Assembly (NCBI GenBank): GCA_003454835.1
Contig: DMTA01000326.1
Location: 1 to 10,878, forward strand
DNA from: Achromobacter sp.
GTDB taxonomy: Bacteria > Pseudomonadota > Gammaproteobacteria > Burkholderiales > Burkholderiaceae_B
Direction: 5' to 3'
DNA length: 10,878 bases
In this document: positions 1-6,839 of the stretch, one piece after another
Layout of the letters: every line of letters begins with the position of its first letter
Position numbering within the stretch: position 1 is the stretch's first letter
Made by a program: the position numbers and the translations under genes
The notes under the pieces: model-generated
Database searches by the model: none
What the model was told of the DNA's origin: nothing
The model's input: the letters and a program-made list of their open reading frames with translations, nothing else

Positions 1-54
1 GGCAGCGGGGCAGCGGGGCAGCGGGGCAGCGGGGCAGCGGCAGCGGGGTGGTGG
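1..54. repeat. 8-bp GGCAGCGG tandem repeat
   Basis: Five perfect head-to-tail copies of GGCAGCGG occupy 1-40. A partial copy and a degenerate G-rich tail run to about 54. The array begins at the window edge, so its full copy number is unknown. The unit length is not a multiple of three and no convincing protein reads through it, so it is probably intergenic. It lies just upstream of the FNR box at 73-86. Confidence 0.85.
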
Positions 55-72
55 CAAATCGTCTTTGGCGCA

Positions 73-86
73 TTGATTCAGATCAA
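73..86 (+). promoter_or_regulatory. FNR/ANR box upstream of the CcoI-like gene
   Basis: TTGAT-TCAG-ATCAA is a perfect match to the FNR/ANR consensus TTGAT-N4-ATCAA. Its centre is at 79.5. A class II site centred at -41.5 would place transcription start near 121, and a -10-like TACCAT lies exactly where expected (109-114, 4 of 6 consensus bases). This implies activation under low oxygen. Confidence 0.85.
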
Positions 87-108
87 GGCGGTCGGGGGCG
101 GGCCTGAT

Positions 109-114
109 TACCAT
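109..114 (+). promoter_or_regulatory. Putative -10 element of the FNR-dependent promoter
   Basis: TACCAT matches TATAAT at four positions, including the T-A start and A-T end. Its distance from the FNR box fits class II activation. The predicted start site (about 121) falls one base before the ATG at 122, so the mRNA would be leaderless or nearly so. No Shine-Dalgarno sequence is visible before that ATG, which agrees with this. Confidence 0.55.
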
Positions 115-121
115 CGGCAAC

Positions 122-1099
122 ATGCGTGCCAAATCGATTTTCGCCGTCCCGGCCAGCCTGCCCGATGCCGACCGCCAGCAACGCCGCCATGCGCTGGTGC
201 GTCTGTCGCTGGCCTGGCTGGCAATGATGCAGGTCATGATGTTCGCGTGGCCCGGCTATCTGCGCCACGAATCCATGCCTGCGGACGCGCTTGAAACCCT
301 GGACTGGGCCATCGTCCTAATGAACTGGGCCAGTTTCGCGCTGACCGTGCCCGTCGTCCTGTATTCGGCATGGCCCATCTGGCGTCACGCGGGCGCCAAC
401 CTGCGGCAGGGCCGCACCGGCATGGATGTGCCGGTGGCGCTCGGCATCGTCGCCGCCTTCATCCCCAGCGTTCACGCCACGTACACCGGCCGCGGAGAAG
501 TCTATTTCGATTCGGTCACGATGTTCGTGGCGTTCCTTTTGACTGCCCGATATCTGGAGCTTTGCGCTCGCCAATCCTTCGGCGGCGCGGGTTCCGCCGG
601 CCGCCGCCACGCCCGCGTCGAAGACCAGCGCCTGCTGCTGGGCGCGCGCGCCGACCGGGTGGCATCGCGTTTCGTCATGGTGCAGGTCGCGCTGGCGCTG
701 GCTGCCGCAGCGGGCTGGGCCTACATCGATCCCGCCCACAGCATCCCGGTCATGGTGGCGCTGCTGGTCATGAGCTGTCCGTGCGCCATGTCCATGGCCG
801 TGCCCACCGCCATGGCCTCGGCGCACAGCGCGCTGGCTGCGCACCCCGACATGCCCGAAGCCTCGCTCGACGCGCTGCTTGCCGAAGCCCGGCGCAAGGC
901 GCGTCAGAATCTCTACGGTTCGCTTGTCTGGCATCTGCTGATGACGCCGCTGGCCCTGGTTGGCTGGGTCACGCCATGGCTTGCGGCCATCACCATGCTG
1001 GTGTCATCGCTGGCCGTGGCCTACAACTCCTGGCGCCTGTGTCGCCGCGATTGGTCGGGCAGTCTGAGCGCCGGCGCGGCGTTGGGGGCCACGCCATGA
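122..1099 (+). CDS. CcoI/FixI-like copper ATPase membrane core lacking all cytoplasmic domains
   Basis: This 325-residue protein follows CcoI (the P1B-type Cu ATPase of cbb3 assembly) only in its membrane parts. Residues about 25-150 match the first four helices, with MDVPVALGI at 101-109 and EVYFDSVTMF at 126-135. Residues 180-230 match the helix pair with the metal-binding SCPCAMS (C219, C221). Residues about 258-306 match the last two helices, with M292 and S295-S296 kept. Missing are the N-terminal metal-binding domain, the actuator domain with its TGE motif (replaced by about 25 residues, 153-178), and the entire P/N domain including DKTG (replaced by about 25 residues, 233-257). The usual Tyr-Asn of the fifth helix is Trp270-His271. 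It therefore cannot hydrolyse ATP in the P-type manner. The frame is intact and its stop overlaps the ccoS start (ATGA). The start is the only ATG upstream of the homology. It may be a decayed gene still in frame, or a membrane copper-binding or assembly partner of CcoS. Confidence 0.8.
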   Translation: MRAKSIFAVPASLPDADRQQRRHALVRLSLAWLAMMQVMMFAWPGYLRHESMPADALETLDWAIVLMNWASFALTVPVVLYSAWPIWRHAGANLRQGRTGMDVPVALGIVAAFIPSVHATYTGRGEVYFDSVTMFVAFLLTARYLELCARQSFGGAGSAGRRHARVEDQRLLLGARADRVASRFVMVQVALALAAAAGWAYIDPAHSIPVMVALLVMSCPCAMSMAVPTAMASAHSALAAHPDMPEASLDALLAEARRKARQNLYGSLVWHLLMTPLALVGWVTPWLAAITMLVSSLAVAYNSWRLCRRDWSGSLSAGAALGATP

Positions 1100-1257
1100 C
1101 CATCCTCTACCTGCTTCTGCCGCTGTCGTTGCTTTTCGTGCTGGCGATCGGCGTATCCCTGTGGTGGGCCGTCTTCAACGGCCAGTACGACGACACCGAC
1201 AGCGCCGGCACAGCCATTCTGCGCGACGACGACAGCGGGGCCGCCGGCCACGGTTGA
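1096..1257 (+). CDS. ccoS: CcoS, cbb3 oxidase maturation protein
   Basis: This 53-residue protein has one membrane helix (residues about 3-26) followed by a short acidic cytoplasmic tail. The family signature is visible as WWAVFNGQYDD at 23-33 and ILRDDD at 41-46. In other bacteria CcoS is required, with the copper ATPase CcoI, for putting cofactors into the cbb3 oxidase. The start codon overlaps the stop of the CcoI-like gene (ATGA at 1096-1099), so the two are translationally coupled. That is the normal ccoI-ccoS order even though CcoI here is reduced. The gene ends just before the 13-bp repeat array. Confidence 0.93.
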   Translation: MTILYLLLPLSLLFVLAIGVSLWWAVFNGQYDDTDSAGTAILRDDDSGAAGHG

Positions 1258-1348
1258 TGGCCACTGTTTATTGCCGTAGTTGATTGCCGCTGTTACTTGC
1301 CCCTGTTTATTGCCGTAGTTGATTGCCGCAGCTAATTGCGACGGCTGA
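1258..1348. repeat. Seven-unit 13-bp tandem repeat array (39-bp super-repeat)
   Basis: Seven 13-bp units start at 1258, 1271, 1284, 1297, 1310, 1323 and 1336. The rough consensus is TTGCCGCTGTTGA. Units 2 and 5 are identical (TTGCCGTAGTTGA), units 1 and 4 are alike, and units 3 and 6 are alike, so there is a 39-bp higher-order period. A 27-base stretch at 1264-1290 recurs exactly at 1303-1329. The array begins immediately after the ccoS stop and lies about 140 bases before the FNR box of ccoN. TTGAT half-sites occur at two unit junctions (1280-1284 and 1319-1323). Confidence 0.85.
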
Positions 1349-1489
1349 CAGACGCCGCTGAGAGCCGCCACTGGCATCCGCGGACCTCGTCGCCGACCCT
1401 GCCTCAGCGCGTCGGCACCGCCTTTTCACGGCCAGATACCCCTAATAGCGTTGCGGTTATGCAGCGATGTCCAAGGCGTCGCAACCCGG

Positions 1490-1503
1490 TTGATCCAAAT
1501 CAA
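1490..1503 (+). promoter_or_regulatory. FNR/ANR box of the ccoN promoter
   Basis: TTGAT-CCAA-ATCAA is a perfect FNR/ANR consensus site centred at 1496.5. A class II arrangement puts transcription start near 1538. ccoNOQP operons are typical FNR/ANR targets in proteobacteria. This and the box at 73-86 suggest two separate oxygen-controlled transcripts in one locus. Confidence 0.92.
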
Positions 1504-1525
1504 CGCCTACTCGAGTGACTAGTCC

Positions 1526-1531
1526 CATCAT
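1526..1531 (+). promoter_or_regulatory. Putative -10 element for ccoN
   Basis: CATCAT (4 of 6 consensus bases) lies exactly at the -10 distance from an FNR site centred at -41.5. The predicted leader of about 32 bases contains a good ribosome binding site, AGGGGA at 1558-1563. Confidence 0.55.
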
Positions 1532-1569
1532 CGAAGCCTGGAAGTTCTTGTTACTTTAGGGGATGGGTG

Positions 1570-3057
1570 ATGAACGATTGCCCCGCAATCGCAAGCAAGT
1601 CCGATACCTTCAACTACAAGGTCGTGCGGCAGTTCGCCATCATGACCGTGGTCTGGGGCATTGTCGGCATGGCTGTCGGTGTTTTTCTGGCCGCTCAGCT
1701 AATTTGGCCTCAATTGAATTTCGACACCGCATGGCTCAGCTACGGCCGCCTGCGCCCGCTGCACACCAACGCCGTGATCTTCGCCTTCGGCGGCAGCGCT
1801 CTTTTCGCGACGTCCTACTACGTCGTGCAGCGCACCTGTCAGGCGCGCCTGTTCTGCGACAAACTCGCCGCCTTCACGTTCTGGGGCTGGCAGGTCGTCA
1901 TCGTCGCCGCCGCCATCACCTTGCCCATGGGCTTTACCAGCAGCAAGGAATACGCCGAACTCGAATGGCCCATCGACATCCTGATCACGCTGGTCTGGGT
2001 CGCCTACGCCATCGTGTTCTTCGGCACCATCATCAAGCGCCGGTCCAAGCACATCTACGTGGCCAACTGGTTCTTCGGCTCGTACATCCTCACTATCGCC
2101 ATCCTGCACATCTTCAACAATATTGAAATGCCGGTGTCGATGTGGAAGTCCTACTCCGCCTACGCGGGCGTGCAGGACGCCATGGTGCAGTGGTGGTACG
2201 GCCACAACGCGGTGGGCTTCTTCCTGACCACCAGCTTCCTGGGCATGATGTATTACTTCGTGCCCAAGCAAGCCGGCCGTCCCATCTACTCGTACCGCCT
2301 GTCCATCGTCCACTTCTGGGCGTTGGCCTTCACGTACATGTGGGCGGGTCCGCACCACCTGCTGTACACCTCGCTGCCCGACTGGACGCAGTCGCTGGGC
2401 ATGACGTTCTCGCTGATCCTGCTGGCGCCTTCCTGGGGCGGCATGATCAACGGCATCATGACCCTGCAGGGCGCCTGGTACAAGCTGCGCACCGACCCGA
2501 TCCTGAAGTTCATGGTCACCGCGCTGTCCTTCTACGGCATGTCCACGTTCGAAGGCTCGATGATGTCGATCCGCACCGTGAACGCGCTGTCGCACTACAC
2601 GGACTGGACCATCGGCCACGTGCACTCCGGCGCGCTGGGCTGGGTCGCCATGATTTCCTTCGGCTCGCTTTACTACCTGATCCCGCGCCTCTACGGCCGC
2701 GAAAAGATGTATAGCGTCAAGGCCATCGAACTGCACTTCTGGATCGCAACCATCGGCGTGGTGCTGTACATCGCCGCCATGTGGATCGCCGGCGTGCAGC
2801 AGGGCCTGATGTGGCGCGACACAGCGCCGGACGGCACCCTGGTCTACAGCTTCGTCGAAGAATTGAAGACGCGCGTTCCGTACTACCTGATCCGTTTGCT
2901 GGGTGGAACCCTGTTCTTGTGCGGTGTGTTCGTCATGGCCTGGAACGTATGGAAGACGGTGGTCGGCGCGACCGCGGTCAACCCCGCCATTCCGCAAGAC
3001 GATCCCCATGCCGCCCGTCCGACGGTCCCCGCGACCGCCGAGCCGGCCACTGTTTGA
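1570..3057 (+). CDS. ccoN: CcoN, catalytic subunit I of cytochrome cbb3 oxidase
   Basis: This 495-residue polytopic membrane protein reduces oxygen at a haem b3-CuB centre and pumps protons. By the family pattern, H65 (LHTNAVIF) and H352 bind low-spin haem b and H350 binds haem b3 (GHVHSG). H212 ([10 protein letters not shown]) and H262-H263 (AGPHHLLYT) bind CuB, Y256 (FTYMW) is at the position of the cross-linked tyrosine, and E328 (STFEGS) is in the proton path. Length is normal for the family. A GTG at 1567 is also in frame, but AGGGGA at 1558-1563 is six bases from the ATG at 1570, so that start is preferred. The hydrophilic C-terminus (about 472-495) is Pro/Ala-rich and variable. It is the first gene of the ccoNOQP operon, driven by the FNR box at 1490-1503, and is followed after 10 bases by ccoO. 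Confidence 0.98.
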   Translation: MNDCPAIASKSDTFNYKVVRQFAIMTVVWGIVGMAVGVFLAAQLIWPQLNFDTAWLSYGRLRPLHTNAVIFAFGGSALFATSYYVVQRTCQARLFCDKLAAFTFWGWQVVIVAAAITLPMGFTSSKEYAELEWPIDILITLVWVAYAIVFFGTIIKRRSKHIYVANWFFGSYILTIAILHIFNNIEMPVSMWKSYSAYAGVQDAMVQWWYGHNAVGFFLTTSFLGMMYYFVPKQAGRPIYSYRLSIVHFWALAFTYMWAGPHHLLYTSLPDWTQSLGMTFSLILLAPSWGGMINGIMTLQGAWYKLRTDPILKFMVTALSFYGMSTFEGSMMSIRTVNALSHYTDWTIGHVHSGALGWVAMISFGSLYYLIPRLYGREKMYSVKAIELHFWIATIGVVLYIAAMWIAGVQQGLMWRDTAPDGTLVYSFVEELKTRVPYYLIRLLGGTLFLCGVFVMAWNVWKTVVGATAVNPAIPQDDPHAARPTVPATAEPATV

Positions 3058-3067
3058 CGAGGACATC

Positions 3068-3796
3068 ATGGCCAACAAGAATCACGGCTTCTTTTCTCAT
3101 CAGACCCTCGAGAAGAACATCGGCTGGATGATCATCGCCAGCATCCTGGTGGTCTCCTTCGCAGGCCTGGTGCAAATCATCCCGCTGTTCTTTCAGCACA
3201 GCACCACCCAGCCCGTGGCGGGCGTCGAACCCTACAGCCCGCTGCGGCTGATGGGCCGCGACGTCTACATCCGCGAAGGCTGCGTCGGCTGCCACTCGCA
3301 GCAGGTGCGCGTGCTCGCCGCCGAAGTCCAGCGCTACGGTTCGTATTCCGTGGCGGCCGAATCGGTCTTCGATCACCCGTTCCTGTGGGGTTCCAAGCGC
3401 ACGGGTCCCGATCTGGCGCGCGTCGGCGAGCGCAATTCCGACGACTGGCACCGCCGCCACCTGCGTAATCCGCGTGATGTCGTGCCTGAATCCAATATGC
3501 CGGCTTACCCGTGGCTGCAAAAGACAGTCATCACCGGCCAGAACGTCGAGCAGCGCATGCGTGCCCTGCGCACCCTGGGCGTGCCCTACACGGACGAGGA
3601 AATCGCCGCCGCGCCCAAGGCCATCGAAGGCAAGACTGAAGAAGACGCGCTGGTGGAGTACCTGCAAGGACTGGGCGTAGGCGTTCGCAAGGCACAGCTC
3701 GCCAAGCAGGCTGCAGAGGCCAAGAAGGCCGAAGAAGCCAAGACGTCCCAGCAGTCCTCGGCTCAGCCCGCCGCCCAAGCGGCCTCGGGAGGCTGA
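3068..3796 (+). CDS. ccoO: CcoO, mono-haem cytochrome c subunit of cbb3 oxidase
   Basis: This 242-residue protein is anchored by an N-terminal membrane helix (about 18-42), with a periplasmic cytochrome c domain that passes electrons from CcoP to CcoN. The haem c site is C72-V-G-C75-H76 in [14 protein letters not shown]144 in [10 protein letters not shown] is the likely axial ligand. The start ATG follows GAGGA (3059-3063) by four bases and lies 10 bases after ccoN. The tail, about residues 206-242, is rich in Ala, Lys, Glu and Gln, low in complexity and probably flexible. The next gene, ccoQ, starts two bases after the stop. Confidence 0.97.
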   Translation: MANKNHGFFSHQTLEKNIGWMIIASILVVSFAGLVQIIPLFFQHSTTQPVAGVEPYSPLRLMGRDVYIREGCVGCHSQQVRVLAAEVQRYGSYSVAAESVFDHPFLWGSKRTGPDLARVGERNSDDWHRRHLRNPRDVVPESNMPAYPWLQKTVITGQNVEQRMRALRTLGVPYTDEEIAAAPKAIEGKTEEDALVEYLQGLGVGVRKAQLAKQAAEAKKAEEAKTSQQSSAQPAAQAASGG

Positions 3797-3798
3797 TC

Positions 3799-3975
3799 AT
3801 GGTTGGCTACATCAGCGCAATCGTCACCGCCATCTCGATGGCAACCTTTTTCGGCATCGTCTGGTGGGCCTGCTCGCGCGGCCGCCAGGGCGCCAATCGC
3901 GAGTCGGCCATGTTGCCGTTCGCACTGCCCGATGAGTTCGGGCAGGCACAACAAGATGGAGCGAATCGGTCATGA
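3799..3975 (+). CDS. ccoQ: CcoQ/FixQ, small membrane subunit of cbb3 oxidase
   Basis: This 58-residue protein, MVGYISAIVTAISMATFF onward, has one membrane helix (about 4-25) ending in WWACSRGR, then a hydrophilic tail with LPFALPDE. This is the layout of CcoQ, a non-haem subunit that stabilises the CcoP contact with the CcoNO core. Position between ccoO and ccoP is diagnostic. Its ATG is two bases after the ccoO stop, and its own stop overlaps the ccoP start (ATGA at 3972-3975), so it is translationally coupled on both sides. Its ribosome binding site is GGGAGG within the last ccoO codons. Confidence 0.93.
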   Translation: MVGYISAIVTAISMATFFGIVWWACSRGRQGANRESAMLPFALPDEFGQAQQDGANRS

Positions 3976-4949
3976 GCGATTTCGTCAATGGCTTCTGGGG
4001 TTATTTCATCTCGATCGTCGCCGTGGGCGGTGTGGTGTGGTGCGTGTGGCTGCTGTACACGCAGCGCCGCTGGCTCAGCGCCAAGCCGGCCAACGGCCAG
4101 GTCGAGGACACCGGCCACGTTTGGGACGGCGACCTGACCGAGCTCAACAACCCGGTCCCGACCTGGTGGACGTGGATGTATCTGCTGGCCTGCGCGTTTG
4201 CATTGGGCTACCTGTTCCTGATGCCAGGACTGGGCGAATACAAAGGCAAGCTGGGGTTCAGCAGCGCCGGGGAATTGGCGCAGCAGCAGGCCAAGATGGC
4301 CGAAGCGGTGCGTCCCATCTATGCGCGCTTCGAGACCATGACGGTGCCGCAGATTGCTCAGGATCCGGTCGCCCGCGAAATCGGTCAGCGTCTCTTCCTG
4401 AACACCTGCGCGCAGTGCCACGGCTCGGATGCGAAGGGCGCGCCCAGCTTTCCCAACCTGACCGACGGCGACTGGCTGCACGGCGGTTCGCCTGAAGCCA
4501 TCATGCAGACCATCACGGCAGGCCGCCACGGCGTCATGCCGCCCTGGAAGGACTCGATCGATCCCAAGATGGCCGGCGACATCGCGCAATACGTGCGTTC
4601 GCTGTCCGATCTGGCCGCCGACCCGGTTCGCGTGTTCCGGGGCAAGCGCGAGTTCGCCAATTTCTGCGTCGCCTGTCACGGTGTCGACGGCAAGGGTAAC
4701 CAGATCGTCGGCGCGCCGAATCTGACGGACGACGTCTGGCTCTACGGCAGTTCGGAAGCCAGCATCGTCAAGACCATTCTTGAAGGCCGCAGCAACCAGA
4801 TGCCGGCGCACGAACACATCCTGAGTTCCGATCAGATCAAGATCCTGACTGCCTGGGTTTGGGGCCTGTCGAACAAGACCGACGCGCAGACCCAGGCGCA
4901 GAGCCAGGACCCTGCGGCAACCTCCGCGTCTGGCGCGGCCAAGCAGTAA
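3972..4949 (+). CDS. ccoP: CcoP, di-haem cytochrome c subunit of cbb3 oxidase
   Basis: This 325-residue protein accepts electrons from the periplasmic donor and passes them to CcoO. It has two membrane helices (about 8-30 and 65-84), with the conserved DGDLTELNNPVPTWW (52-66) just before the second. Two cytochrome c domains follow. The first has C146-A-Q-C149-H150 with M189 (GVMPPW), and the second has C232-V-A-C235-H236 with M277 (NQMPAH). The C-terminal tail (about 302-325) is Gln/Ala-rich and of low complexity. It is coupled to ccoQ by ATGA. A hairpin (4965-4991) lies shortly after the stop. Confidence 0.98.
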   Translation: MSDFVNGFWGYFISIVAVGGVVWCVWLLYTQRRWLSAKPANGQVEDTGHVWDGDLTELNNPVPTWWTWMYLLACAFALGYLFLMPGLGEYKGKLGFSSAGELAQQQAKMAEAVRPIYARFETMTVPQIAQDPVAREIGQRLFLNTCAQCHGSDAKGAPSFPNLTDGDWLHGGSPEAIMQTITAGRHGVMPPWKDSIDPKMAGDIAQYVRSLSDLAADPVRVFRGKREFANFCVACHGVDGKGNQIVGAPNLTDDVWLYGSSEASIVKTILEGRSNQMPAHEHILSSDQIKILTAWVWGLSNKTDAQTQAQSQDPAATSASGAAKQ

Positions 4950-4964
4950 AACGGCAGCACGTAT

Positions 4965-4991
4965 ATGGGAGGCCCAGCGGCGGCCTCCCAT
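4965..4991 (+). terminator. Hairpin between ccoP and ccoG
   Basis: ATGGGAGGCC and GGCCTCCCAT form a perfect 10-bp stem with a 7-base loop (4975-4981). No T-run follows, so it is not a standard intrinsic terminator. It may partly terminate transcription or protect the 3' end of a ccoNOQP mRNA, lowering the expression of ccoG and later genes relative to the structural subunits. Confidence 0.6.
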
Positions 4992-5023
4992 GCCACTAAG
5001 CACTAACAAGCACGGAGCAGCAA

Positions 5024-6514
5024 ATGGAAGATGGGTCAACCGCAAGCGTCGGCAGTTCGCCTGGCGGTGACCCGCCGCCCTGGCGGCCGCACACGCGGCC
5101 GCCGCGTCCGGGCCAGGAGACTCTGGAACAGACACTGGCGGGGGTGCGCAGCAAGATTTATCCGCGATCCGTCAGTGGCATATTTGCCCGCTGGCGTATC
5201 GCCTTCGTCTTCATCACGCAGATCATCTTCTACGGCTTGCCTTGGCTGCAATGGAACGGACGGCAGGCCGTGTTGTTCGACCTGGGCGCGCGCAAGTTCT
5301 ACCTCTTCGGCCTGGTGCTGTGGCCGCAGGACGTCGTGTACCTTGCCGTACTCCTCATCATCTCGGCATTGGCGCTGTTTCTTTTCACCGCGGTGGCTGG
5401 ACGCCTGTTCTGCGGATACGCCTGTCCCCAGACCGTATACACCGAAATCTTCATGTGGATCGAGCGCAAGGTCGAAGGCGACCGCATCGCGCGAATCCGC
5501 CTGGATGAATCGCCCTGGAGCTGGCGCAAGTTCCGCCTGAAGTTCACCAAGCATTTCCTGTGGATCGCGCTGGCGTGGTGGACGGGGTCGACTTTCATCG
5601 GCTATTTCGCACCCATCCGCGAACTCGGCCACGAACTCTTCGCACTGCAGCTTGGCCCCTGGCAGTGGTTCTGGATGCTGTTCTACGGTTTCGCCACCTG
5701 GGGCAACGCGGGCTTCATGCGTGAATCGGTGTGCAAATACATGTGCCCGTACGCCCGCTTCCAGAGCGTGATGGTCGATCCGGACACCTTCGTGGTGACG
5801 TACGATAAGCGCCGAGGCGATCCGCGAGGCGGCCGCTCGCGCAAGGTCGACCACAAGGCGCAGGGGCTGGGCGACTGTGTCGACTGCAGTCTTTGCGTGC
5901 AGGTCTGCCCGACCGGCATCGACATCCGCGATGGCCTGCAGTACATGTGCATCGGCTGCGGCGCGTGCATCGACGCCTGTGATCAGGTGATGGACAAGAT
6001 GCAGTACGAGCCTGGCCTCATCCGCTACACGTCCGAACACGCCATGCTGGACGGCCTGTCGACCAAGAGCGCGCGGTCGCACCTGCTGCGGCCGCGTGTG
6101 CTGGTCTACGGCGCGTTGATCCTCGTGCTGGCCATCGCATTTGTGGCGTCGCTGGTGATGCGCAATCCGCTGCGTGTTGACATCATGCGCGACCGTGGCG
6201 TGATGGGCCGCGAGGTGGCGGGAGGCATGATCGAAAACGTCTACCGCCTGCAGATCATCAACACGTCGGACACGCCGATGCGCCTGCACCTGACGGCTGA
6301 AGGGATGCCCGACCTGGCGGTGATGGCCGGCAGGCAAGAATCGGACGTGGTCGAAGTCGAAGCCGCCGCCAACAAGCTGCTGCCCATGGTTATCCGCGCC
6401 CCAGCCGGCGCGACGCCCGGCGCCCATGCCATCACGCTGCGCGCCAAGGGACAGGACGGCGAGAACCGCCAGGTCGAAACCGACGAAGCCGCCAGTTTCT
6501 ACGTGCCCGAGTAG
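5024..6514 (+). CDS. ccoG: CcoG/FixG/RdxA, ferredoxin-like cbb3 assembly protein
   Basis: This 496-residue membrane protein carries two [4Fe-4S] motifs: C285-xx-C288-xx-C291-xxx-C295 and C309-xx-C312-xx-C315-xxx-C319. CcoG has been described as a cupric reductase that supplies Cu(I) to cbb3 assembly. Several membrane helices precede the clusters, with family motifs RLFCGYACPQTVYTEIF (127-143) and CKYMCPYARFQS (237-248). One helix follows (about 358-378), then a C-terminal Ig-like periplasmic domain (about 385-496). The first 35 residues are Pro/Gly-rich. The start ATG has GGAG at 5014-5017, six bases upstream. No promoter is evident in the 74 bases after ccoP, so read-through past the hairpin is likely. 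Confidence 0.96.
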   Translation: MEDGSTASVGSSPGGDPPPWRPHTRPPRPGQETLEQTLAGVRSKIYPRSVSGIFARWRIAFVFITQIIFYGLPWLQWNGRQAVLFDLGARKFYLFGLVLWPQDVVYLAVLLIISALALFLFTAVAGRLFCGYACPQTVYTEIFMWIERKVEGDRIARIRLDESPWSWRKFRLKFTKHFLWIALAWWTGSTFIGYFAPIRELGHELFALQLGPWQWFWMLFYGFATWGNAGFMRESVCKYMCPYARFQSVMVDPDTFVVTYDKRRGDPRGGRSRKVDHKAQGLGDCVDCSLCVQVCPTGIDIRDGLQYMCIGCGACIDACDQVMDKMQYEPGLIRYTSEHAMLDGLSTKSARSHLLRPRVLVYGALILVLAIAFVASLVMRNPLRVDIMRDRGVMGREVAGGMIENVYRLQIINTSDTPMRLHLTAEGMPDLAVMAGRQESDVVEVEAAANKLLPMVIRAPAGATPGAHAITLRAKGQDGENRQVETDEAASFYVPE

Positions 6515-6550
6515 AGCCGACACTCGCCCTGCGCATTACAAGGACATTTC

Positions 6551-6823
6551 ATGAACGCTGCACACATCACCCTCGAATCCGCCGACCCGGCCCATCCCGT
6601 CAAGCCCTGGTATCGCGAGCCCTGGCCGTGGATCCTGATGGCGGGTCCGTTCGCCGCCATGGTAGGCTGCTTCATCACGATCTACTTTGCGATGACCCAG
6701 TTTGCCAGCCAGCCCATCCAGGAGGGCGTCGTCAAGCGCGGTCTGGTCATCGAGCAGACGGCATCCGGCACGGCCGCCAGCCGGACCCCGCCGGCCGCCG
6801 GCCCCGCGGCCGCCAAACCTTGA
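6551..6823 (+). CDS. ccoH: CcoH/FixH-family protein, short form
   Basis: This 90-residue protein has one membrane helix (about 26-50) preceded by KPWYREPWPWILMAGP, the typical start of FixH/CcoH proteins that help assemble cbb3 oxidase. EGVVKRGLVIEQ (58-69) corresponds to the family segment just after the helix (often written YYKEGL). The usual longer periplasmic domain is absent. The protein ends in a Pro/Ala-rich tail, so it is at the short end of the family. AAGGA at 6540-6544 lies six bases before the ATG. It sits directly downstream of ccoG, the standard cco order. Confidence 0.87.
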   Translation: MNAAHITLESADPAHPVKPWYREPWPWILMAGPFAAMVGCFITIYFAMTQFASQPIQEGVVKRGLVIEQTASGTAASRTPPAAGPAAAKP

Positions 6824-6839
6824 TCGGGGGAGTCCACGC

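Noticed and set aside
370..1095. Long + strand frame that would extend ccoS upstream
   Set aside because: It overlaps the CcoI-like gene out of phase with Arg/His/Gly-rich sequence. The ATG at 1096 gives a normal 53-residue CcoS.
122..1099. Frameshifted full-length ccoI with the missing domains in other frames
   Set aside because: Only about 25 residues separate the conserved helices at each internal gap, so the domains are physically absent rather than out of frame.
1258..1348. CRISPR array
   Set aside because: Units are 13 bp and contiguous, with no unique spacers and no cas genes.
1699..3078. 459-codon open frame on the - strand opposite ccoN
   Set aside because: Its product is rich in Arg, Gly, His and Asp with no domain, as expected for the antisense of a high-GC gene. 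ccoN is unambiguous.
3807..5135. 442-codon open frame on the - strand opposite ccoQ/ccoP
   Set aside because: It spans several real genes and an intergenic hairpin, and has low-complexity composition.
5036..6523. 495-codon open frame on the - strand opposite ccoG
   Set aside because: It is a shadow of ccoG, which has complete iron-sulphur motifs. The shadow has no recognisable features or ribosome binding site.
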